Assembly (NCBI GenBank): GCA_041917055.1
Contig: JAYRYJ010000001.1
Coordinates: 62,001-126,000 of the forward strand
Reading direction: 5' to 3'
Origin: Pseudaquidulcibacter sp041917055
GTDB taxonomy: Bacteria; Pseudomonadota; Alphaproteobacteria; Caulobacterales; Aquidulcibacteraceae
Length of the DNA stretch: 64,000 bases
The notes under the pieces are model-generated. The model saw nothing but the letters and a program-made list of their open reading frames with translations. It did no database searches and was not told where the DNA came from. Each line of letters opens with the position of its first letter. The stretch's first letter is position 1. Positions 1-6,883 of this stretch are shown here, one piece after another. The position numbers and the translations under genes were made by a program.

Positions 1-494
1 TTGCATGAAATTGTATAAAGAAAGCCGCAGCCTTTTTCCAAATACGAAATATCGATTGTCTCCAAAATCGGAAGATCGTTTTCATCAAACGCCAAGCCGC
101 GTTTGAAGCAGCCCTGACCCTCGCCGCCGTTGCAGGCCGTTTCATAATATTTAAGGGCGTTTGCGCGCGATTTTGGCGCGCCTTTGCCACTTTCAATCAT
201 TTCACCCGCCGCCATACAACCGGTTTTACGACCATAATCACACCCAAGAATATACTTACCAAGTGCTTCCTTTTGGCTTTCGTCGTTCTGAGATTTGGAA
301 AGAAGGATATGCCCGATAGTTACACAAGCCGCGCCGTATTTCATGTCGCATGATTGTTTGTATAATTGAAAAGCCTCATCATTTTTATTGGCATTTGCCG
401 CCGCCATTGCCGCATCATATTTTGCTTTGCCCTGGTCTTGGGCGAAGGCTGATGTTGCGAAAAACAGACTGAAAACCAATGTTAAGAATTTCAT
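1..494 (-). CDS. Sel1-like repeat protein with paired cysteines, exported (3' part beyond window)
   Basis: The reading frame opens at an ATG at 492-494 and stays open to the window edge, so the C-terminus is missing. The product starts with a signal peptide (MKFLTLVFSLFFATSAFAQ) and then carries helical Sel1/TPR-like repeats, each with a Cys-x7-8-Cys pair such as SCDMKYGAAC, GCDYGRKTGC and ACNGGEGQGC. That arrangement is known from the Helicobacter Hcp cysteine-rich proteins, where each repeat is locked by a disulfide, so a periplasmic location is likely. The neighbouring gene on the same strand is a paralogue with the same repeat pattern. The exact function (scaffold, protein binding) cannot be read from the sequence. 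Confidence 0.8.
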   Translation of the reverse strand, partial: MKFLTLVFSLFFATSAFAQDQGKAKYDAAMAAANANKNDEAFQLYKQSCDMKYGAACVTIGHILLSKSQNDESQKEALGKYILGCDYGRKTGCMAAGEMIESGKGAPKSRANALKYYETACNGGEGQGCFKRGLAFDENDLPILETIDISYLEKGCGFLYTISC

Positions 495-556
495 GGAACT
501 TCTCCCTACTCGAGAGAAACATACAATTGTGCCCCAATTTGGGCAATGCCTAAAAC

Positions 557-1348
557 CTAATTAGGTTTAACCATATGGGACTTTGGTGGTGGCATATTTG
601 CATTTGTATTGTATAAAACGCACCCGTCTTCATCATCAAGTTCGCAGGCTTTTTGATAATAGACTAAATAAGATTTATCGGCATTTTCTTTTAGTGTCGA
701 GCCTGCCAAAATGCATGATTGCGCATCATCTTGCTCGCAACCCGTTTTGAAAATCGAAACCGCTTTTGCTTTGTCTTTTGTAACGCCACCCTCGCCATTT
801 CGATAAATCAAACCTGCAAGATTGCACGCAAATGAATATTCCATTTCGCATGATTTCACGAAAATTGGCAAATTTTCCTTAGGGCTTTTCGCCTTTCCAT
901 CGGGCGTTTCTTCATAAACCATTTCGAAACATGATTGACCATCGCCATAATCGCAGCCCAGCGCCATGAATTTATTTGCATTTTCTTTTGATTTATCGAT
1001 ACCTTCGCCATTTTGGTAAGCCCAAGCGACAGAATAGCAACCAATACCATTCTTGAGATTGCAAGATTTTGAATAAATTTCGAAGCTCTTCTCCCTATCG
1101 CGTCTGAAACCAAATCCATACGCATAAGAAAGCGCTAGCGAATTGCAACTTGGCGCGTGGTTTTGGTCACAACCGCGAACAAAAATCCCATTCGCCTCGT
1201 CATCTTTACCAAAATATTGGAGGTCGAGCGCGGCCTCGTAAGCTGCATCAAGGCTTTGGTTTTGCTCGACAGGCGTTGCAAGCGCGATATTTGCACTAGC
1301 AAGAACTGCAAATGCTAATGTCATTATTCTTGCAATGCAAAGTTTCAT
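557..1348 (-). CDS. Exported Sel1-like repeat protein with six Cys pairs (Hcp-like)
   Basis: 263 aa with an N-terminal signal peptide ending near ALA-TP (about residue 25). Six successive repeats each contain a Cys-x7-8-Cys pair (GCDQNHAPSC, SCNLKNGIGC, GCDYGDGQSC, SCEMEYSFAC, GCEQDDAQSC, ACELDDEDGC), the hallmark of disulfide-stapled Hcp-type Sel1 repeats. It lies 62 nt upstream of a second such gene on the same strand, so the two look like a tandem duplication and may be cotranscribed. Sel1 proteins generally act as protein-protein interaction scaffolds; periplasmic placement is inferred from the signal peptide and the disulfide pattern. No enzymatic motif is visible. Confidence 0.8.
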   Translation of the reverse strand: MKLCIARIMTLAFAVLASANIALATPVEQNQSLDAAYEAALDLQYFGKDDEANGIFVRGCDQNHAPSCNSLALSYAYGFGFRRDREKSFEIYSKSCNLKNGIGCYSVAWAYQNGEGIDKSKENANKFMALGCDYGDGQSCFEMVYEETPDGKAKSPKENLPIFVKSCEMEYSFACNLAGLIYRNGEGGVTKDKAKAVSIFKTGCEQDDAQSCILAGSTLKENADKSYLVYYQKACELDDEDGCVLYNTNANMPPPKSHMVKPN

Positions 1349-1362
1349 TTAGCGCTAATTCC

Positions 1363-3234
1363 TTAATTCAAATCACGCAAACTTGGTTTTTCGTCTTTAA
1401 CTTTTGCCAAAGTTTCCAATGCTTCATCAGCTGATTTTTGGCGTTCCCACATTGAATGATATAGGCCGTTTTGCGCCAATAAATTGTCGTGCTTGCCGCG
1501 TTCGGCAATCACGCCATCTTTTAGAACAATGATTTCATCGGCGCCGACAATTGTCGAAAGGCGGTGGGCGATTACCAATGTGGTGCGATTTTTGGAAACT
1601 TCATCTAAAGCAGCCTGAATTTCGCGTTCGGTATGTGTGTCCAAGGCCGAAGTGGCTTCGTCCAAAATCAAAAGCGGTGGCGCTTTTAAAATGGTGCGCG
1701 CAATGGCGACCCTTTGTTTTTCACCGCCCGACAATTTAAGGCCGCGCTCGCCTACTTCGGAATCATAGCCCTTGGGCTGTGACGCAATAAATTCCGAAAT
1801 TTGCGCCCTGTTTGCGGCTTCTTCAATTTCATCGCGTGTCGCGCCAATACGTCCATAGCCGATATTATAGGCAATAGTGTCATTGAAAAGTACGGTATCT
1901 TGGGGAACCATACCAATAAGTTTCCGCAAACTTGTTTGGGTAACATCGCGAATATCTTGACCGTCAATTTTTATGGCACCGCCTTTAACATCATAAAAGC
2001 GATATAAAAGCCTTGAAATTGTTGATTTACCCGCACCCGACGGCCCAACGATTGCGACGGTCTTGCCCGCCGGAACTTCAAAGGATACGCCCTTTAAAAT
2101 CGGCCTATCTTCGTCATAGGAAAACACCACATTGTCAAAGGAAATCGCGCCATTTTTGACAATCAATTCCTTCGCATTCGGCGCATCAATAACTTCTTTC
2201 GGCTCGTCTAATAATGACAACATCGCGCCCATATCAATAAGGCCGACCGTAATCTCACGATATAATGTGCCAATAAAATTCAAAGGCATTGCAAGCTGCA
2301 TCATAAAGGCATTAATCATCACAAAATGACCAAGCGTTTGTTTGCCTGCAATCACTTCATTCGCGCTCATAAGCATAACAATCAACATGCCGCTCGAAAA
2401 AATAAAGGCCTGTCCGAAATTCAACCATGCAAGGGAAGTATAGGTTTTAATCGCTGCTTTTTCATACATTGAGGTCGCTTTATTATAGCGATTGATTTCA
2501 AGTTCTTCATTATTGAAATATTTCACGGTTTCGAAATTTAAGAGACTATCGACGGCCTTGCTCATGGCGTCAGTGTCGGCTTCATTCATGTCTTTACGAA
2601 TTTGAATTCGCTGATTTGATGCCCAAATTGAGAACCAGACATAAATAATGACCGTAACGGTAATCACCGCAACATACCAAATCGAAAATTGATTGGTAAG
2701 GATTATGGCGGTCAAAACTACTTCCAAAACCGTTGGCACACCAAACATCATTGCTAAACGAACAATGGTTTCAATACCGGTTTTGCCTCTTTCAATAACG
2801 CGCGAAAGCCCGCCGGTGCGGCGTTTTAGATGAAAGCGCAATGAAAGGTTATGAAGGTGTTGAAATGCGCGGTTGGAAAGCCCGCGCACGGCGTGTTGCC
2901 CCACTGCCGCAAACAAAGCGTCACGCAGATTATTCAAAGCCTGGGACATAAAGCGCGCGACATTATATGCAACCACCATAATTATCGGTGATAATATCAT
3001 TAAATCCCAAAACCCAAGTTCCGGCATTTTTTGTGCGCCAAAGGCATTGGTCGCCCATTTATAGGTATAGGGGATTAGAACCGTGACAATCTTACCCAAA
3101 ATCATAGCGATTAGGGCGAAAATCACTTGTAATTTAAGGTCAAACCGTCCTTTTGGCCAAATATAGGGCCATAGGAAATTAAGGGTTTCTTTCACACCAC
3201 GCGGTGGCTTCTCAAAATTTGAATTATCGGACAT
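1363..3234 (-). CDS. Atm1/HMT1-type ABC exporter, fused permease and ATPase
   Basis: 623-aa half-transporter. Residues about 20-330 hold the six-helix ABC transporter membrane domain; the nucleotide-binding domain follows with Walker A (GPSGAGKST, about residue 400), signature LSGGEKQR and Walker B LLILDEATSAL, then the switch His in VIAHRLST. The whole-length pattern (PPRGVKETLNFLWPYIWPKG start, ETVKYFNNE in the membrane domain) is that of the Atm1/HMT1 family, which exports glutathione-linked or heavy-metal/sulfur species across the inner membrane in alphaproteobacteria and mitochondria. It starts 72 nt downstream of the higA stop and precedes the Sel1 genes. The substrate is not determined by sequence alone. 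Confidence 0.88.
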   Translation of the reverse strand: MSDNSNFEKPPRGVKETLNFLWPYIWPKGRFDLKLQVIFALIAMILGKIVTVLIPYTYKWATNAFGAQKMPELGFWDLMILSPIIMVVAYNVARFMSQALNNLRDALFAAVGQHAVRGLSNRAFQHLHNLSLRFHLKRRTGGLSRVIERGKTGIETIVRLAMMFGVPTVLEVVLTAIILTNQFSIWYVAVITVTVIIYVWFSIWASNQRIQIRKDMNEADTDAMSKAVDSLLNFETVKYFNNEELEINRYNKATSMYEKAAIKTYTSLAWLNFGQAFIFSSGMLIVMLMSANEVIAGKQTLGHFVMINAFMMQLAMPLNFIGTLYREITVGLIDMGAMLSLLDEPKEVIDAPNAKELIVKNGAISFDNVVFSYDEDRPILKGVSFEVPAGKTVAIVGPSGAGKSTISRLLYRFYDVKGGAIKIDGQDIRDVTQTSLRKLIGMVPQDTVLFNDTIAYNIGYGRIGATRDEIEEAANRAQISEFIASQPKGYDSEVGERGLKLSGGEKQRVAIARTILKAPPLLILDEATSALDTHTEREIQAALDEVSKNRTTLVIAHRLSTIVGADEIIVLKDGVIAERGKHDNLLAQNGLYHSMWERQKSADEALETLAKVKDEKPSLRDLN

Positions 3235-3306
3235 TACCAGTCCGATATAAGCGCCCCCCCAAGAAATTCCAAATTCTTTTGCGAATTAATTGCAGGGGCA
3301 ATTTCG

Positions 3307-3621
3307 CTATGCCGCTTTAAATTCTTTGACATTAATATTTGCTGCGATTTTTCTAGCTTTTGCAATATCATAGGAATTTTGCATTCTCATAAGCGTTTCG
3401 AAATTAATGCCGAAAACTTTATCGATACGAATTGCCATTTCAGGTGAAAGTGAAGAATTGCAATTCAAAAAATTGGACAATGCTGGTCGCGTAACACCTA
3501 GAAGTTTAGCGCTTTCTGTGATTGTCAAACCCAAAGGCGTAATAATTTCCTCACGAACAAATTCACCCACATGAGGGGGAGAAATTAATCTGAATCCTTG
3601 ATTTTCCATTTTCGGCCTCAA
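3307..3621 (-). CDS. higA: HigA-family antitoxin, XRE helix-turn-helix
   Basis: 104-aa protein with an XRE-type helix-turn-helix (ITESAKLLGVTRPALSNFLN, about residues 33-52) in the HigA antitoxin layout: a short N-terminal PPHVGEFVREEII segment leading into the HTH. It overlaps the end of the toxin gene by 4 nt (ATGA), and the toxin comes first, which is the usual higBA order. It should neutralise the HigB RNase and repress the shared promoter, probably through the palindrome at 3936-3956. Confidence 0.9.
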   Translation of the reverse strand: MRPKMENQGFRLISPPHVGEFVREEIITPLGLTITESAKLLGVTRPALSNFLNCNSSLSPEMAIRIDKVFGINFETLMRMQNSYDIAKARKIAANINVKEFKAA

Positions 3622-3908
3622 TGATAATCTTCATAGTTTAAGTCTATGATTTCGATTTCTTTTTTATCAAAACTAAAAGTTAAGCGCCAGTTTTTCGTGA
3701 CATGAAGTGACCAAGTACCCCTTCTGCTGCCACTTAATTGGTGAGCTTTCCAAGATGGAATTGTTTCAACTTCTCTTTCGTTCTCCATATCCTGCAAGAA
3801 CGAAATCATGCGCAAGAGTTTGGGAACAATATCGCTATCGAGCTTTGAAGAATCGCCTTTCTCAACAAGTAACCTAAGTCCTTTGTGTAAAATATTGCGA
3901 ATTTTCAT
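3618..3908 (-). CDS. higB: HigB-family toxin (RelE/ParE fold mRNA interferase)
   Basis: 96 aa with the HigB signature: SWKAHQLSGSRRGTWSLHV, then NWRLTFSF and the C-terminal DLNYEDYH. Members of this family cleave mRNA on the ribosome; the conserved Asn-Trp-Arg and terminal Asp-Tyr-His positions are present, so nothing suggests inactivation. The N-terminus (MKIRNILHKGLRLLVEKGD) differs a little from the common IRSFRHKGLxxLFE form but aligns. It is the first gene of a two-gene operon with higA. Confidence 0.9.
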   Translation of the reverse strand: MKIRNILHKGLRLLVEKGDSSKLDSDIVPKLLRMISFLQDMENEREVETIPSWKAHQLSGSRRGTWSLHVTKNWRLTFSFDKKEIEIIDLNYEDYH

Positions 3909-3935
3909 ATCTAGTTTTCGCCCAAAAATCAGGTA

Positions 3936-3956
3936 GTGTCAAGCGTTACTTTACAC
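3936..3956. promoter_or_regulatory. Candidate HigA operator/promoter of higBA
   Basis: A 21-bp imperfect palindrome, 8-bp arms with one mismatch around a 5-nt centre (minus strand GTGTAAAG-N5-CTTGACAC), lies 28 nt upstream of the higB start. Its right arm contains a TTGACA hexamer that could be a -35 element, so HigA binding here would block RNA polymerase. No good -10 was identified. Autoregulation by HigA on palindromes near the start is usual for the family; this particular site is inferred. Confidence 0.45.
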
Positions 3957-4044
3957 CTTGCTCAATTTTGCTTGACGAAGATTTAGGAATCCCGAATTGC
4001 CCAAGAATGGGTGATTTCTCTTCCGAACATATCTCGAGTATTTT

Positions 4045-4881
4045 TTACGCCGCGCGCCCCAGTCCTGCTTTTGCGGGTTCAACTGCATAAAGGCCGCGGG
4101 CATTTGGAATGGTTTTGAAACTGTCAGTAATGCCCAAAACGGTTTCCGCTGCGCCCATCAAGAGATAGCCTGCGCCATCGACCTGCACCGCCATGCGATC
4201 CAAAACGCGCTTTTTGGTGGCAATATCGAAATAAATAAGGACGTTACGACAGAAAATAATGTCGAATTTGCCCAAAACCCGAAAATCATCAAGTAGGTTC
4301 ATTTGGCGATAGCGCGCCGCAGCTTTGATATTATCGGTGATGCGCCAATTTTCGCCTTCTTTTTTGAAATATTTCATCAAATATTGAACCGGAAGACCGC
4401 GTTGCACTTCAAATTGCGTATAAACGCCTTGTTTGGCTTTTTCTAAACAGCGTTCGGAAATATCAGTGCCAATAATTTCGACTTTGCAACCGCCGAGTTT
4501 GTGACCCATTTGGTCAAGCACCATGGCAATCGAATAAGGTTCTTGTCCGGTTGACGCCGCCGCACACCAAATCCGAATTGTGCCACCACGCTTTTTGGCA
4601 ACCAAATCAGGGATAATAATATTTTCAAGATGTTCAAACGGCGTTTTATCGCGGAAAAAGAAAGTCTCATTGGTGGTCATTGCATCAACCACGGCATCTA
4701 TTAGGCGTAAATCGCCGCGCATTCTAAGAATTGATACCAATTCTTCGAGTGATGGAATACCTTCCTTGCGGGCAATCGGCCCAAGACGGCTTTCTACCAA
4801 ATAGGTTTTATCAGGGGTTAGAACCAATCCCGAACGATCCCTTACAAGGTTTGCGATAAATTCAAAGTCGCCGGGTTTCAT
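4045..4881 (-). CDS. cheR: Chemotaxis protein methyltransferase CheR
   Basis: 278 aa. The N-terminal CheR helical domain (residues 1-75) is followed by a SAM-dependent methyltransferase domain with the glycine-rich site IRIWCAAASTGQEPYSIAM and the conserved CRNVLIYFD segment. It methylates glutamates on methyl-accepting chemoreceptors, opposing CheB. The start ATG overlaps the cheB stop by 4 nt, so it is the last gene of the che operon. No C-terminal TPR or receptor-tethering extension beyond a short GLGRAA tail is seen. Confidence 0.95.
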   Translation of the reverse strand: MKPGDFEFIANLVRDRSGLVLTPDKTYLVESRLGPIARKEGIPSLEELVSILRMRGDLRLIDAVVDAMTTNETFFFRDKTPFEHLENIIIPDLVAKKRGGTIRIWCAAASTGQEPYSIAMVLDQMGHKLGGCKVEIIGTDISERCLEKAKQGVYTQFEVQRGLPVQYLMKYFKKEGENWRITDNIKAAARYRQMNLLDDFRVLGKFDIIFCRNVLIYFDIATKKRVLDRMAVQVDGAGYLLMGAAETVLGITDSFKTIPNARGLYAVEPAKAGLGRAA

Positions 4882-6008
4882 ACATTAACTCCACGAAAAA
4901 TATTTATTATTGTCGGTGCGATTTCTTCAATCGGTTTGATTTGGCTTGCAAGACCTGCTTGGGCGACCGCGCCCGGCATTCCCCAAACCACGCTTGTGCC
5001 CTCATCTTGGGCAAGAATATGTGACTTGTTTTGAACCATTAATTTTGCGCCATCGCGCCCGTCATGGCCCATTCCGGTAAGAATAACACCCATTGCGCGA
5101 TCACCAAAAACCTGCGCCGCAGAGCGGAACAATGGATCGACAGCAGGGCGACAAAAATTTTCGGGCGGATCGTCATTCAATTGAATTCTTGTGCCGCCTG
5201 CGGTGCGTGTAACAACCATGTGCCTTCCGCCTGGCGCTAAATGGAAAACACCAGGTGTGGCAATCATATTGTGTTCGCCTTCAATCACTTTTGCGCCGGT
5301 TTGCTTTGATAAATGCTCGGCAAGGATTTTTGTGAATAGAACCGGCATATGTTGGGTCATGAAAATCGGTACATTGATTTTGCCGACCAGACCTTGAACC
5401 ACCACTCTTAATGCCTCCGGACCGCCGGTTGATGAGCCTATAAATAATGCTTCAGGGCGAGTGCGGGTTATGTCGGTGCGCAAGGCATTGGCTGGATGGG
5501 CATTAAAGCCCGGGCGTTGCGCCATAATTGGCTGAATTGGCCCGCCAATTATTGGGCGACGCGGTTTTTTCACGCCCAAAGCGCGTAATTTTGCAAATAA
5601 TTCGCGCTTATATTCTTCAGCACCCGCAATTCTTCCGGCATCGGGCTTTGGAATATAATCAGTCGCCCCGAGGGTAAGGGCTTTAATCGTTACTTCGGCA
5701 CCCGCTTTGGAAAGAGTGGACGCCATAATGACTTTGACGCCCGGCACTGCTTTTAATAGGAGAGGTAAAGCAGTAAGGCCGTCCATTTCCGGCATTTCAA
5801 TGTCAAGAATAATGACATCGGGGTTCATTTTTACAACACGGTTTAGGCCGTCGCGACCATTAATTCCAACACCTACAAAATCAAAATCACTTTGTTCGCC
5901 AATCCAACGCGAAACCAAACCGCGAATGATTGCCGAATCGTCAATCAGCATCACTTTGATGCGCGGATGTAAATCATGTGATTGTGATGTTGCCAAAGAT
6001 AAAGACAT
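4878..6008 (-). CDS. cheB: Chemotaxis response regulator protein-glutamate methylesterase CheB
   Basis: 376 aa: N-terminal receiver domain (acidic pair D23-D24, phosphoacceptor D69 in LDIEMPEMDG), linker, then the methylesterase domain with the catalytic Ser in IGSSTGGPEAL, His in TQHMPVLFT and Asp in LTGMGHDG. It demethylates and deamidates receptors when phosphorylated by CheA. Its start overlaps the cheY stop by one base and its end overlaps cheR by 4 nt, pointing to translational coupling. Confidence 0.95.
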   Translation of the reverse strand: MSLSLATSQSHDLHPRIKVMLIDDSAIIRGLVSRWIGEQSDFDFVGVGINGRDGLNRVVKMNPDVIILDIEMPEMDGLTALPLLLKAVPGVKVIMASTLSKAGAEVTIKALTLGATDYIPKPDAGRIAGAEEYKRELFAKLRALGVKKPRRPIIGGPIQPIMAQRPGFNAHPANALRTDITRTRPEALFIGSSTGGPEALRVVVQGLVGKINVPIFMTQHMPVLFTKILAEHLSKQTGAKVIEGEHNMIATPGVFHLAPGGRHMVVTRTAGGTRIQLNDDPPENFCRPAVDPLFRSAAQVFGDRAMGVILTGMGHDGRDGAKLMVQNKSHILAQDEGTSVVWGMPGAVAQAGLASQIKPIEEIAPTIINIFRGVNV

Positions 6009-6373
6009 TAAAACAGGCCGACTTCCGCAAATTTTGATTGAACGATTTCGCTGTCAAACGGTTTCATAATATATTCGTTTGCGCCTGCTTCCATTGCTTC
6101 GACAATTGCCGACATATCATTTTCAGTGGTGCAGAATACAACAATCGGATCTTGACCGCCTTTGGTCTTTCTTAATTCTCTAAGGAATTCAATACCGCTC
6201 ATAATTGGCATATTCCAATCCAGAAGGACGGCATCGGGCATTTTTTGTTGGCAATTTCTTAGTGCCACAGAACCATCTTCGGCTTCGGTAACGTCAAATG
6301 CCATATCCTCTAAAATTCGGCGCGCAACTTTGCGAATTACACGACTATCATCTACTACCAAACAGGTTTTCAT
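6008..6373 (-). CDS. cheY: Chemotaxis response regulator CheY
   Basis: 121-aa single receiver domain with the acidic pair D8-D9, phosphoacceptor D52 (LLDWNMPIMSG), the conserved Thr region CTTEND and Lys in IMKPF. There is no output domain. It sits between cheW and cheB in the operon; such CheY proteins bind the flagellar switch, although some alphaproteobacterial copies act as phosphate sinks, which the sequence does not settle. Confidence 0.93.
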   Translation of the reverse strand: MKTCLVVDDSRVIRKVARRILEDMAFDVTEAEDGSVALRNCQQKMPDAVLLDWNMPIMSGIEFLRELRKTKGGQDPIVVFCTTENDMSAIVEAMEAGANEYIMKPFDSEIVQSKFAEVGLF

Positions 6374-6388
6374 TATACCCTCTCCAAA

Positions 6389-6883
6389 TTAATTCCCGAC
6401 ACCCAATAATTGTTGGACATCAATTGTCATTAATAATCTGCCATCCAAACGATAAATTCCGCGCGAAATCATTTTCCAGCGTGGATCCATATTTATCGGA
6501 TTATTTTCAAAATCGCTGTCTTTAAGACGCAAAACTTCGCCGACGCGGTCAACCAAAATACCGTATGCCTCACCTTTATATTCGACGCCTACTGCCATTG
6601 TTCCTTGGTGACCTTCTTCGCGCGGTGGCAGGCCAAGGCGGACGCGCGCGTCAATTGCGGTTACAATGCGACCACGAAGGTTCAAAATGCCAGCAATTTC
6701 GGCCTTTGCACCGGGAACCGGTGTTAAGTGTTGAATAGCAAAAACATCTTGGATTTCTTTGACGCCGACACCCAAAACTTGGTCGGCAACATGAACCGTA
6801 ACAAATTCTTGCGTGCCATAATCAGCAAGCAAGGAATTATCAGTGCCATAAGCATCAAATTGTTTTTTTGCTAAAGCGCTCAT
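6389..6883 (-). CDS. cheW: Chemotaxis coupling protein CheW
   Basis: 164 aa, a single CheW SH3-like domain (FVTVHVADQVLGVGVKEIQDVF, then GILNLRGRIVTAIDARVRLGL) that links chemoreceptors to CheA. Its ATG overlaps the cheA stop by 4 nt. The first ~25 residues (MSALAKKQFDAYGTDNSLLADY) form a short extension ahead of the domain. Confidence 0.95.
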   Translation of the reverse strand: MSALAKKQFDAYGTDNSLLADYGTQEFVTVHVADQVLGVGVKEIQDVFAIQHLTPVPGAKAEIAGILNLRGRIVTAIDARVRLGLPPREEGHQGTMAVGVEYKGEAYGILVDRVGEVLRLKDSDFENNPINMDPRWKMISRGIYRLDGRLLMTIDVQQLLGVGN

